From Rhodospirillaceae bacterium (GTDB taxonomy: Bacteria; Pseudomonadota; Alphaproteobacteria; UBA6615), in the NCBI GenBank assembly GCA_018702955.1, contig JABJEK010000144.1, positions 1-64,000 on the forward strand: a stretch of DNA of 64,000 bases, read 5' to 3'. Positions 1 to 7,686 of the stretch are shown here, in pieces. Under the pieces are notes generated by a model that saw nothing but the letters and a program-made list of their open reading frames with translations, was not told where the DNA came from and did no database searches. Each line of letters opens with the position of its first letter. Position 1 is the stretch's first letter. The position numbers and the translations under genes are program-made.

Positions 1-82
1 CGAGCATCACGTCTCCAACGCACACGACTTGCGCGGCGGCGAGCCGATCCAGCCAGTCAATCAATCGCGGCTTGTTGTTCAT
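1..82 (-). CDS. hldE: Bifunctional heptose kinase/adenylyltransferase HldE (5' end only)
   Basis: Only the first 27 codons lie in the window; the gene runs off the left edge. The translation starts MNNKPRLIDWLDRL and reaches VVCVGDVML, the N-terminal strand and loop of PfkB-family sugar kinases as found in HldE/RfaE (usually VVGDVMLD). HldE phosphorylates and adenylylates D-glycero-D-manno-heptose 7-phosphate for lipopolysaccharide core synthesis in the cytoplasm. A GAGGG ribosome binding site lies just upstream of the ATG. With so few residues another PfkB-family kinase cannot be excluded. Confidence 0.55.
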   Translation of the reverse strand, partial: MNNKPRLIDWLDRLAAAQVVCVGDVML

Positions 83-129
83 CGCATCCCTCTTAGCAGG
101 TGCAGGCCCATGCCGTCATCCGGCGGTGG

Positions 130-822
130 TTACGACTCACGGTGAAACAGGAAGTCCGCCTGGATCGGCGTACTGTCCGGCCCGACGCTGACATTGTGGC
201 GAATGACGATATCGGGTTCATCAAACTCGGCTAGCAGGCCGAGGTCTGGGTCAACACCTATGACTTTGTGAAATTCGGCACGCTCAAAGGTACCGTCCCC
301 CAGATCGCCGCCGACGCCACCGAAGACCCCGGCGACCAGGGTGATGTCTTCAACTATGTTGTCCTGGTCAAGACCGACCGTACCCATATGGGCCCCGACC
401 CGACCGACCAGCCGGTGGTCCCGGGCATGCAGGTTACGGCCGACTTCAAAATCGGTGAGCGAACCATCCTCAGCTTCCTGACCGACAGGGTGTCGCAGAC
501 AACAAGCACCGCATTGCGCGAACGCTAGGCCACGAATTAAGGACAATGTGACGATCAGGTCCCGCGCGTGCATGTCTTCGGCCGCGGCCCGGACGTCCGT
601 CGCAATTTTCTCTGCCGGCTCATCGGGAAACGCCTCGCGGTAGGCGGCGGCCGCATCGGGAATGCTGTTCGGCTCTGCGAACAGGGCCCACAGGCCTCTG
701 GTGATGGCGTTAAGATAGAACACTTCCCCGGTCCCCGGTTCGACGAGGAAGACATCATCGTCCAGGGTCATCTCGGTCACCGCCGGATTGCGCACATACA
801 AACTCTCGACACCGTTGGGCAT
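130..822 (-). CDS. PqqD-like peptide chaperone (HPr-rel-A type) with an anomalous C-terminal extension
   Basis: Residues 1-92 look like a small PqqD-family protein of the kind found beside HprK-related kinases: acidic start, VEPGTGEVFYLN, a tryptophan near residue 45 and a final helix ending MHARDLIV. Such proteins are normally about 90-100 residues. Here the frame stays open for some 138 more residues, but that tail is the antisense of the HlyD remnant at 142-528 and resembles no protein fold I know. I infer that the original stop was lost when the two remnants were joined near 529-549. The start lies 6 bases after the stop of the HprK-like gene, so the two are probably co-transcribed. Whether the long product is made or stable is open. 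Confidence 0.6.
   Translation of the reverse strand: MPNGVESLYVRNPAVTEMTLDDDVFLVEPGTGEVFYLNAITRGLWALFAEPNSIPDAAAAYREAFPDEPAEKIATDVRAAAEDMHARDLIVTLSLIRGLAFAQCGACCLRHPVGQEAEDGSLTDFEVGRNLHARDHRLVGRVGAHMGTVGLDQDNIVEDITLVAGVFGGVGGDLGDGTFERAEFHKVIGVDPDLGLLAEFDEPDIVIRHNVSVGPDSTPIQADFLFHRES
142..528 (+). pseudogene. HlyD-family type I secretion membrane-fusion protein, C-terminal remnant
   Basis: One plus-strand frame from about 142 reads as the C-terminal part of a HlyD/PrtE-type periplasmic adaptor. It contains DDIGFIKLG, then a TAG stop at 232-234, then QAEVWVNTYDFVKFGTLKG, and ends VVPGMQVTADFKIGERTILS followed by a short tail and stop. The PGM-TA-KIGERT ending is the classic finish of these adaptors, which join an inner-membrane ABC exporter to TolC. 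There is no N-terminal membrane anchor or coiled coil, the frame carries a nonsense codon, and no partner exporter is nearby. I read it as a decayed fragment rather than a gene starting at the GTG at 268. Confidence 0.7.
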
Positions 823-828
823 ATACAG

Positions 829-1665
829 TTATCCGTCGCTCTTGTTCGACAGTTCCGACAGCAGCAGCTCGGCTGCGACGGTCCCGTCGCGGTAGTGCAG
901 AATATAACCCTGACACGCTTCTGCAAGCCGGCCCATGGCGGGCACGAGCAGCGCCGGCCCGGCCGGCGAGATCGCTTCCTCGATCAGGGACCTAGCGATA
1001 TTTCCGGCCGCGGCCGGTTCGAGACAGGCCTCGTTTTCTAGGTCGGGATCACGCCGGGGCAGTATCACGCAACCGAGCGGCCGGATGTCGCCAAACCCGA
1101 GCGCCTCATCGTCCGCCAGATGCAGATAGGCAATCGTTTCGTCGGTCAGATACCAGCGCGCATCGACAAGTGCCGCGAGCTCCGGTCCGGGCGGAAGCGG
1201 CGTGCGCGCCTTGGCGGCGAGCCCCAGCCCGGACACCCGGTAGGGTGCATCACCATCCAGCAGGAGAACGCGGTCACCGGCCAGATGCCGGCAGCCGCGC
1301 GCGGCGAGACGCAAGGCGAGGGTCGATTTGCCGGCCTCCGACGGGCCGGCAAACAAGACTGCGGACCCGTCGACCTCGACGGCGGCGGCATGCAGACAGC
1401 AGAACGTCTTGTTCTGAGCTAGGATCGCATCAATCAGCAGGCCGGCCAGGGCGTTCGCGGCATTATGGAAATCATCCGCGACCGAGTATCCGCCCGCCCA
1501 GCTGACAGCCGCGACACGGTACTGCGTGGCTTCGCGGGTCACAGCTATATCTGCGGCATCAACGCCGTCCGTCGCCACCCGTGTCCAGAAAGCCCAGCGC
1601 GGCAGGAAAATCAGCAGCGCTTCGCGAAACTCGTCGGCATCTACGCCGGGTCCGAGGCGCACCAA
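829..1665 (-). CDS. HprK-related kinase (HPr-rel-A system)
   Basis: 278 residues with a Walker A loop AGPSEAGKST around residues 106-115, preceded by a hydrophobic strand and followed by a GDRVLLLDG strand, as in HprK/PckA-type P-loop kinases. The short N-terminal domain and the neighbouring PqqD-like gene match the arrangement called the HPr-rel-A system, in which an HprK-related kinase and a PqqD-related chaperone occur together, often with a nucleotidyltransferase. The substrate is unknown for the family; the chaperone suggests a ribosomally made peptide. No HPr or PTS gene is nearby, so a sugar-transport role is unlikely. It lies about 55 bases downstream of regA on the same strand. No truncation is visible. 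Confidence 0.75.
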   Translation of the reverse strand: MVRLGPGVDADEFREALLIFLPRWAFWTRVATDGVDAADIAVTREATQYRVAAVSWAGGYSVADDFHNAANALAGLLIDAILAQNKTFCCLHAAAVEVDGSAVLFAGPSEAGKSTLALRLAARGCRHLAGDRVLLLDGDAPYRVSGLGLAAKARTPLPPGPELAALVDARWYLTDETIAYLHLADDEALGFGDIRPLGCVILPRRDPDLENEACLEPAAAGNIARSLIEEAISPAGPALLVPAMGRLAEACQGYILHYRDGTVAAELLLSELSNKSDG

Positions 1666-1720
1666 CAGATCTCGAAGGTCAGGTAAGTTTCCGTTGTAAC
1701 GATGGGCGTGTCCCCCGACG

Positions 1721-2284
1721 TCACTCGCGCGGCGCGTGTTTCGCCAGAATGCGTTGCAGCGTACGCCGGTGCATCTTCAGGCGGCGTGCGGTCTCGGAGA
1801 CATTACGATCGCATTGTTCATACACTCGTTGGATATGTTCCCAGCGCACCCGGTCTGCCGACATCGGGTGGTCTGGCGGCGGGGGCAATGTCGATCCGTC
1901 GGCCAACAGCGCCGCAGCGACCTGGTCCGCATCCGCGGGCTTGGGCAGATAATCCACCGCGCCCGCCTTCACGGCGGCGACCGCCGTCGCGATATTGCCG
2001 TATCCGGTCAACACCACGATGCGCGCATCGGGCCGCACCCGGCGCAGGGTCTCGACCACTTCGAGCCCGCTGCCATCATCGAGGCGCAAGTCGATCACCG
2101 CATATTTGGGCGGCCGGGCCTCGACGGCACGAATTCCGTCCGCCACCGATTCCGCCACGTCAGCCTGAAAGCCGCGCCGGTCCATCGCCTTCGCCAGTTG
2201 CAGGCGCAGATTGACCTCATCATCGACGATCAGCAGCGAAGCGTCGTCGGAAATAGGCGTCTCGTTCACATCCACATCAACCAT
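1721..2284 (-). CDS. regA: Redox response regulator, RegA/PrrA/ActR family
   Basis: 187 residues. The receiver domain (about 15-130) carries the acidic pair DD at 21-22, phospho-acceptor Asp65 (VIDLRLDDGSG) and Lys115 (YLPKPAD). A proline-rich linker (LPPPPD) and a Fis-type helix-turn-helix at about 145-187 (NVSETARRLKMHRRTLQRIL) follow; this linker and HTH are the hallmark of RegA/PrrA/ActR. In related alphaproteobacteria these proteins switch respiration, nitrogen and photosynthesis genes with redox state. It follows the sensor kinase gene by 9 bases, so the pair is one operon. The senC gene often found beside regB/regA is absent here. Confidence 0.9.
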   Translation of the reverse strand: MVDVDVNETPISDDASLLIVDDEVNLRLQLAKAMDRRGFQADVAESVADGIRAVEARPPKYAVIDLRLDDGSGLEVVETLRRVRPDARIVVLTGYGNIATAVAAVKAGAVDYLPKPADADQVAAALLADGSTLPPPPDHPMSADRVRWEHIQRVYEQCDRNVSETARRLKMHRRTLQRILAKHAPRE

Positions 2285-2293
2285 GATTGTCGA

Positions 2294-3634
2294 TTAACCC
2301 GTCCCTGCATCAACTTCAAGATCAGCGCGCGGCCACGTGATCGATACTTCCGCCCCATCCGTGCGCGCCGCCGCGCGCGTGTTCGAAAAACGTATCCGGG
2401 CCCCGGTGCGTTCAAGCAGGGATTGCGCGATGAAGATGCCCAACCCCAGATGCCCATGGCCCCGGTTAGATATATAGGGCTCGCCGATGCGATCGAGAAC
2501 CGCCGGCGGGAATCCGGGCCCATCATCGCGTACCTCGACCCGGGCTTCAGCCTCGTCCCAGGAGATATCGACCGAGACATGCCGCTCGGCGAACTGCACC
2601 GCGTTCTGGATCACGTTCCCGAGCCCGTGCAGCAACTCGGGACTTCGCATGACCAGCGGCTCGGCGCTCTCGTCAATCCCGGCGGCCACGAGGTCCAGCA
2701 CGATATCCTCATCGCGGTGCCGCGCGGCCGCGGCCGCCACGACATCCGAAAGCAGCGCCGTGGCAAACGGATCATTGGGGTCCGCGACCTCGGGTGCGCG
2801 ACCCAGCTCGGCGAGGATGTCCCGGCACCGGTCCGCCTCGGCCTGCAGGATGCGCACGTCGTCGGCAAACTCGCTATCGGGCGGAATTTCGCGGGTCAGC
2901 TCCTTGGCCGTCACCGCGATGGTCGCCAACGGGCTGCCCAGTTCATGGGCTGCTGCCGCCGCCAGACCACCCAATGCCGAGAGCTGTTGCTCGCGCGCCA
3001 GGGCTAGCTGGATGGCCGTCAGCGCGTCGGACATGCGCCGACCCTCGCCCGCTACGCTGCCGATATAGCCACCGAGGAAAAGCGTGCCCAGGACCACGGC
3101 CGTCCACAACCCGCCGATATAGAAAACAGGCAACTGCAGCCCATCACCGGACCAGGGTAACGGCAGATGATGAAAGGCCAACGCGCTCGCACAGCCGATG
3201 ACCAATATGCTCAGCAGGGCCGTGGCGGCACGGCTCAGGGTTGTCGCGGAAACCGTCACCGGCCCGAGGAATAGCAACGAAAACGGATTGCCGAGCCCAC
3301 CGGTGAGATACAAAAGCACGGCCAGCTGCAGGATATCGAACGCCAGGTAGGCCGCCGCCTCCCACTCGCTCAAGCGCCCGCGCACCGGGCGGCGAAAGGT
3401 CATGGCCACGTTCAACAGCACCGACGCGCCGATCGCCGCCAACGCGGCGTCGATGGGCAGCGGCCAGTCCAGGCCAAACCGCACGATCAGCAATGCCGTC
3501 AGCTGGCCGGCGACGGCGATCCATCTAATCAGGACCAGCGTGCGCAGGCGCACCTGTGCGGCAGACCGATTGGGTCGCAGCGCGGCGAACCGTTCGTCGT
3601 CGGACAGCCGTCGGTGATCGTCGGTGTGCGCCAT
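2294..3634 (-). CDS. regB: Redox sensor histidine kinase, RegB/PrrB/ActS family
   Basis: 446 residues with about six N-terminal transmembrane segments (roughly 30-195), a dimerisation helix with phospho-acceptor His230 (AAHELGSPLATIA) and a C-terminal GHKL ATPase domain (N box near NVIQNAVQFA, G boxes DDGPGFP and GHLGLGIF). The quinone-sensing 'redox box' GGLGNPF is intact at 112-118, and Cys270 in ADRCRDIL matches the redox-active cysteine known in RegB. It therefore has both known sensing elements, which supports quinone and thiol control of the RegA partner encoded immediately downstream. It starts 18 bases after the upstream cupin gene, so it may share that transcript. Confidence 0.92.
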   Translation of the reverse strand: MAHTDDHRRLSDDERFAALRPNRSAAQVRLRTLVLIRWIAVAGQLTALLIVRFGLDWPLPIDAALAAIGASVLLNVAMTFRRPVRGRLSEWEAAAYLAFDILQLAVLLYLTGGLGNPFSLLFLGPVTVSATTLSRAATALLSILVIGCASALAFHHLPLPWSGDGLQLPVFYIGGLWTAVVLGTLFLGGYIGSVAGEGRRMSDALTAIQLALAREQQLSALGGLAAAAAHELGSPLATIAVTAKELTREIPPDSEFADDVRILQAEADRCRDILAELGRAPEVADPNDPFATALLSDVVAAAAARHRDEDIVLDLVAAGIDESAEPLVMRSPELLHGLGNVIQNAVQFAERHVSVDISWDEAEARVEVRDDGPGFPPAVLDRIGEPYISNRGHGHLGLGIFIAQSLLERTGARIRFSNTRAAARTDGAEVSITWPRADLEVDAGTG

Positions 3635-3652
3635 CGGTGCCTTTCGGTGCGC

Positions 3653-4234
3653 CTAGTCGCCTTGCGGGAATTTCGCGGCCAGCGCCGGGTCGAATTCCCC
3701 GTCGAGCAGCACGAACATCACGTCACATGCCTTGTCGCTACGGTTGACCCAGGCGTGGTTGGTGCCGCACTGGATCACCACGTCACCCGCCTTCAACTCG
3801 ACCTCGCCATCGTCGATGATCATGGTGATCTCGCCCGACAGAATCAGCGCGTAATCGATGGTCTCGGTGCGGTGGCTCGCCGGATGGTCGCCGCCGCGGC
3901 CATAGGTCGAGGCGGGCTCGTTGCCCAGTGCGCGGAAGGCCGCACGTGCTTCCTCGACGGTGCGGTTGCGCACGTCTTCGGTCTCGGGCGCGAAATGGTT
4001 GATGCGGAACACGCTGCCATTCTTCTGGGGCATCTGGCGACGCGGACCCAGGGTGGGCTCCTCATGCCGCTGGACGATCTTCGCCGGCGTCTCGCCGGTG
4101 CGCCACAGATCGGTCGACCAGTCGTCCTCGTTCTTCGGGTTGATATGAACGAACGGTGCGGGGCCGTCCTCGATCACGACCGCCTTGCCGCTGTCGTCGT
4201 GGCCCATCACCACGCGCCGGATGGGTGTTGCCAT
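3653..4234 (-). CDS. Cupin-domain protein of unknown substrate
   Basis: 193 residues. A single cupin barrel is visible in the C-terminal half: TIDYALILSGEITMIIDDGE followed by LKAGDVVIQCGTNHAWVNRS, the usual two cupin motifs that fold as a small beta barrel. The His/Glu metal set is incomplete in motif 1, so metal binding is uncertain. The frame is open further upstream, but the ATG at 4234 is preceded by AGGGGAGGGA, a strong ribosome binding site, and the residues before it look random. It is the first gene of a minus-strand run leading into regB-regA, so a role linked to that sensor is possible but unproven. No substrate can be named. Confidence 0.75.
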   Translation of the reverse strand: MATPIRRVVMGHDDSGKAVVIEDGPAPFVHINPKNEDDWSTDLWRTGETPAKIVQRHEEPTLGPRRQMPQKNGSVFRINHFAPETEDVRNRTVEEARAAFRALGNEPASTYGRGGDHPASHRTETIDYALILSGEITMIIDDGEVELKAGDVVIQCGTNHAWVNRSDKACDVMFVLLDGEFDPALAAKFPQGD

Positions 4235-4343
4235 GGTCGTTCCCTCCCCTGTGATACTTTCCGGATGCCGGATGCCCGGTGTTAGTTTGCAGCGATAACC
4301 ATACGAGCACGCGCGATGCCTGCCCATGATGAAGATAAACGCC

Positions 4344-4871
4344 ATGATTGAGAATATGCAGCGCGACGACTGGAAAGACGTGCGTGCGATCTACGGCGAG
4401 GGGCTCGCCACAGGCCTCGCCGCGTTCATGACCAGCCCACCAAAATGGGGGGCATGGAACGCCGGTCATCTGGAGATCGGTCGCCTCGTCGCACGCGACG
4501 ATAATGACGAGAATGGTGGGGCCATCGCCGGTTTCGCTGCCCTCTCGCCCGTGCCCGACACGTGAGGCGCGGCCGGTGTCGCTGAGGTCAGCGTCTATGT
4601 CACGGGCAACGCGCAGCGGCAGGGGATCGGTGCCGCACTTCTCGAACGGTTGATCACCATCTCCGAGGCCGAAGGATATTGGACCCTGCAGGGCCAGGTG
4701 ATGGCCCAAAACAAGGCCAGCCACGCGCTCCTGTCAGGGGCTGGGTTTCGCGAGGTCGGCCGCCGCGAACGCTACGGCCATATCGACGGCGACTGGCGCG
4801 ACGTGATCCTGATGGAGCGCCGCAGTGCCATCGCAGGCGGTGCAGGTCTGCCCACGAAAAGCTGCGGCTAG
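4344..4871 (+). pseudogene. GNAT-family N-acetyltransferase interrupted by one in-frame TGA
   Basis: One plus-strand frame encodes a complete small GNAT acetyltransferase of the phosphinothricin-acetyltransferase type: MIENMQRDDW...IYGEGLATGLAAF at the start, VAEVSVYV, the acetyl-CoA loop QRQGIGAALLERL, then NKASHALLSGAGFREVG. The only defect is TGA at 4563-4565, between the first and second halves of the fold. Frame is kept on both sides, so this is a point nonsense mutation (for example CGA to TGA) or a base-call error rather than a frameshift. ATG 4344 is the likeliest start; 4326 and 4329 are also in frame. The last 4 bases overlap the convergent cobT gene. Confidence 0.75.
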
Positions 4872-5926
4872 TTCGTCTTCCCGCTGACGTCCGCATCCGC
4901 GAACGTCGCCATGCCGGTGTGACAGGCCAGTGCCGAACGCACGATCTGGATCGCCAGGGCAGCCCCCGAGCCTTCGCCCAGACGCATCGCCAGCGCCAGC
5001 AACGGTACCTTGTCGAGCTTCTCGCACAGCGCACGATGGGACGGCTCCGCCGACAGATGCCCGATCATGCAGTGGTCGAGCGCGTGGGGGTCGATGGCAT
5101 GCAACACCGCAGCCGCCGCCGTACAAGTGTAACCGTCGAGCAACACCGGCACCCCGGCCAGACGCGCCGCGATGATGGCGCCGATGATCGCCGCTATTTC
5201 ATGCCCCCCCAGCGCGCGGAGCAGCTGCAACGGGTCATCGAGCAGGTCACGGTTGGCCGCGACACCGGCCTCGACCACCGCGACTTTCGTCGCCAGCGCG
5301 TCACCCGCGACGCCGGTCCCCGGTCCGACCCAATCCTGCGCATTGCCGCCATACAGCGCGTGACAGATCGCCGCCGCCGACGTGGTGTTGGCGATCCCCA
5401 TCTCACCCAGCGCGATCAGTTCGACCCCGGCCTCGACCGCCATCATCCCGTAGGCGACCGCCTTGGCGCAGTCTTCCTCCGACAGGGCCGGGCCCTGGGT
5501 GAAGTCCGCCGTCGGCGTCTCGAGCGCCATCTCATAGACCCGCAGATCCGCATCCGCGATCTCGGTCAACTGATTGACCGCCGCCCCGCCGGCGACGAAA
5601 TTCTGTACCATCTGGGCGGTGACTTCCGCCGGGAATGCCGAGACGCCCCGGGCAGCCACGCCATGATTGCCCGCGAACACCGCGACCCGGGCATGGGTCA
5701 CGTTCGGCGGGTGGCGGCCCTGCCAGGCGGCGACCCATTCGGTGATCTCCTCCAGCCGGCCCAGCGCGCCGGGCGGCTTCGTCAGCTCGGCCTCGCGCGC
5801 GCGGGTCGCCTCGACCGCCGCGATGTCGGGGGCGGGCATATCGGCGATCAGCTTGCGGATTTCATTGAAATCCGGGCCGCCGGGGCCGTTACCAGCACCG
5901 TTTGCGCCATTACCTGTTTCGCTCAT
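4868..5926 (-). CDS. cobT: Nicotinate-nucleotide--dimethylbenzimidazole phosphoribosyltransferase CobT
   Basis: 352 residues. CobT joins dimethylbenzimidazole to nicotinate mononucleotide to make alpha-ribazole phosphate for the lower loop of cobalamin. Visible family signatures are TKPPGALGRLEE near the N terminus, VAVFAGNHGVAARGVSAFP, GEMGIANTTSAAA, LLDGYTCTAAAAVLH and the catalytic-glutamate loop RLGEGSGAALA near the C terminus. The frame is open further upstream (to 6073) but overlaps the divergent cobS start; the ATG at 5926 begins a glycine/asparagine-rich leader before the conserved region. It is transcribed away from cobS across a spacer of about 40 bases. Confidence 0.95.
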   Translation of the reverse strand: MSETGNGANGAGNGPGGPDFNEIRKLIADMPAPDIAAVEATRAREAELTKPPGALGRLEEITEWVAAWQGRHPPNVTHARVAVFAGNHGVAARGVSAFPAEVTAQMVQNFVAGGAAVNQLTEIADADLRVYEMALETPTADFTQGPALSEEDCAKAVAYGMMAVEAGVELIALGEMGIANTTSAAAICHALYGGNAQDWVGPGTGVAGDALATKVAVVEAGVAANRDLLDDPLQLLRALGGHEIAAIIGAIIAARLAGVPVLLDGYTCTAAAAVLHAIDPHALDHCMIGHLSAEPSHRALCEKLDKVPLLALAMRLGEGSGAALAIQIVRSALACHTGMATFADADVSGKTN

Positions 5927-5965
5927 GTCGTGTGACCGCAAGTTCCGTTTCGGAAAGGAAAGCGG

Positions 5966-6814
5966 TTGTCCTATAAGTCGGGCATGGATGCAAATGACGA
6001 GAATGGCCTCACGCAATTCTCCGCCCGGCTCCGCCTCGCGGTCGCGTTCCTGACGCGGCTGCCGGTCGAGCACATGCCGGACGAAGACGGCCAGCTTCCA
6101 GACCCCGACGAAACCCCGCCCACCCTGGCCTCGGCCATGTGGCTGTTCCCGCTCGTCGGCTTCGCCATCGGCGGTGCCGGCGCCCTCACGCTGGGCATTC
6201 TGGTTTGGGTCGGCGTACCCGCACCCGTGGCCGCCACCCTCACCATCGGCGGCATGATCTGGCTCACCGGGGCGCTACATGAAGACGGCCTGTCCGACAT
6301 CGCCGACGGGTTCGGTGGCGGCGGTGACCGGGACCGCAAGCTCGAAATCATGCGCGACAGCCGGCTCGGTGCCTACGGCGCCGTCACCCTGGCGGTCGTC
6401 GTCATCACCAAGATCGCCGCACTGGCGACCATCGCCGCCCATGATGTGGGCGCTGCCGCGGGCGCGCTCATTGCCGCGACTGTATGGAGCCGGGCGCTGA
6501 TCGCGCCCACCATGCGCTGGCTCGAACCGGCGCGCGACGACGGGCTGGGTGCGGATGCCGGCAAGCCCACCGAGGGCGACAGCTGGAAGGGCCTCGGCCT
6601 CGCCGTGCTTCTGGTGTTGCTCGTGCTGATCACCCCGGCGGGCTTCGGCGTGATCACGGTTCTTGTTGCCGGCGGACTGGGTGCCTTCGCCGTCGGCTTG
6701 TTGTCCTTCCGCCAGATCGGCGGCTACACGGGCGACGTGTTGGGCGCCGGACAGGCCGTCGCCGAAACCGCCGCACTCGTGGCGGCGAGCGCCGTTATTT
6801 CAGGGAGTATCTGA
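5966..6814 (+). CDS. cobS: Adenosylcobinamide-GDP ribazoletransferase CobS
   Basis: 282 residues, polytopic inner-membrane enzyme that joins alpha-ribazole (from CobT) to adenosylcobinamide-GDP (from CobU) in the last assembly step of cobalamin. The family signature HEDGLSDIADGFGGG and RDSRLGAYGAV around residues 95-135 is intact, with hydrophobic helices on both sides. The start is ambiguous: TTG at 5966 has AGGA six bases upstream, whereas ATG at 5984 has no clear ribosome binding site. I keep the TTG. The stop codon overlaps the cobC start by one base (TGATG), indicating translational coupling. Confidence 0.93.
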   Translation: MSYKSGMDANDENGLTQFSARLRLAVAFLTRLPVEHMPDEDGQLPDPDETPPTLASAMWLFPLVGFAIGGAGALTLGILVWVGVPAPVAATLTIGGMIWLTGALHEDGLSDIADGFGGGGDRDRKLEIMRDSRLGAYGAVTLAVVVITKIAALATIAAHDVGAAAGALIAATVWSRALIAPTMRWLEPARDDGLGADAGKPTEGDSWKGLGLAVLLVLLVLITPAGFGVITVLVAGGLGAFAVGLLSFRQIGGYTGDVLGAGQAVAETAALVAASAVISGSI

Positions 6815-7491
6815 TGACCACACGCACACGCTGGTGGTGGGTCCGCCACGCCCCCGTCCGCTCGACCGGCGGGCGGATCTACGGCAACACCGATCCCCTC
6901 GCCGACACCAACGACCCGCCGACCTATGCCGGGCTCGCGCGCCTTCTGCCCGAAGACGCGCTGCTCGTGACGTCACAGCTACAACGCACCCACCAGACGG
7001 CAGACGCCATCAAGGCGGCCGGGCTGCACCTGCCCGAACCGCATATCGAGGAAGACCTGGCGGAGCAGGATTTCGGCGACTGGCAGGGCCGCAAGCGCGC
7101 AGACGTGTATGCCGAGCTGGACCCCAAGCACATGTTCTGGCTGGCCCCGGCCAACACCAGGGCCCCCGGCGGCGAGAGCTTCGCCGACCTGATGGCGCGC
7201 GTCTCCGGCGTGATCGAACGCCTGAACACCGAACATTCCGGCCGCGATATCGTCGCCGTGACCCATGGCGGCACCATCCGCGCCGCGATCGGCCACGCCC
7301 TCAAGCTCGATCCCGAGGCGGCGCTCACCTGCCAGGTGGACAACTGCTCGCTCACCCGGATCGACCATTTCGGGCCAAGCGAGAGCCACCCGGATGGCGC
7401 GTGGGCAATTTTCCACATCAATCAGATCCCGACCCAGGACTCGACGCTGGTTCCCGATCACACCGCCATGTTAGCCTTGGTGCAGCGCTGA
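6814..7491 (+). CDS. cobC: Histidine phosphatase family protein, CobC-like (alpha-ribazole phosphatase candidate)
   Basis: 225 residues of the phosphoglycerate-mutase-like superfamily. The catalytic histidine sits in WVRHAPV (an RHAP rather than RHG variant), with the second histidine in VTHGGTIRAAIGHA and supporting motifs TSQLQRTHQTAD and AEQDFGDWQG. CobC dephosphorylates alpha-ribazole 5'-phosphate or adenosylcobalamin phosphate. The fold is certain; the substrate is inferred from coupling to cobS. The final codons and stop overlap the start of the cobalamin riboswitch. The frame is open upstream inside cobS, but the ATG at 6814 is the conserved start. Confidence 0.85.
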   Translation: MTTRTRWWWVRHAPVRSTGGRIYGNTDPLADTNDPPTYAGLARLLPEDALLVTSQLQRTHQTADAIKAAGLHLPEPHIEEDLAEQDFGDWQGRKRADVYAELDPKHMFWLAPANTRAPGGESFADLMARVSGVIERLNTEHSGRDIVAVTHGGTIRAAIGHALKLDPEAALTCQVDNCSLTRIDHFGPSESHPDGAWAIFHINQIPTQDSTLVPDHTAMLALVQR

Positions 7492-7640
7492 AACAGGGAA
7501 GTCCGGTGCGGAACCAAGTGGTCCCAATGCCGGCGCTGCCCCCGCAACTGTAACGGTCAGGCCCCGCGCACTACCCACTGGCAAACAATCTTGCCGGGAA
7601 GGATGCGAGCGGGCCGTCGATCCGGAGCCAGGAGACCTCT
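7475..7640 (+). promoter_or_regulatory. Cobalamin (B12) riboswitch upstream of cobU
   Basis: The transcript has the ordered conserved elements of the cobalamin riboswitch: a GGTGC start at about 7479, TGAAACAGGGAA (7489-7500), CCGGTG, the B12 box GCGCTGCCCCCGCAACTGTAA with its core at 7533-7553, CCACTGG at 7575, GCCGGGAAGG at 7593 and CCGGAGCCAGGAGACC at the end. It begins inside the last codons of cobC and ends about 47 bases before cobU. Adenosylcobalamin binding should repress cobU-cobW-cobN-cobO-cobQ. A terminator hairpin with a U-run is not evident, so control of translation is more likely. It is the only B12 riboswitch I can see in this locus. Confidence 0.93.
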
Positions 7641-7686
7641 TCGGCGCGCGATATCCGCGCATACCCTCGGGAGGAGGAACCGCGCC

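Noticed and set aside
268..528. An 86-residue protein starting at the GTG at 268
   Set aside because: Its homology to HlyD extends upstream of the GTG through a TAG codon, so it is the tail of a broken gene and not a small independent gene.
1736..3007. A 423-codon plus-strand open frame opposite regA and regB
   Set aside because: The opposite strand encodes clear RegA and RegB motifs throughout; this frame is a GC-driven shadow.
4563..4565. TGA in the GNAT gene read as selenocysteine
   Set aside because: GNAT enzymes have no catalytic selenocysteine here, the site is in a loop, and no SECIS-like hairpin is evident directly after the codon.
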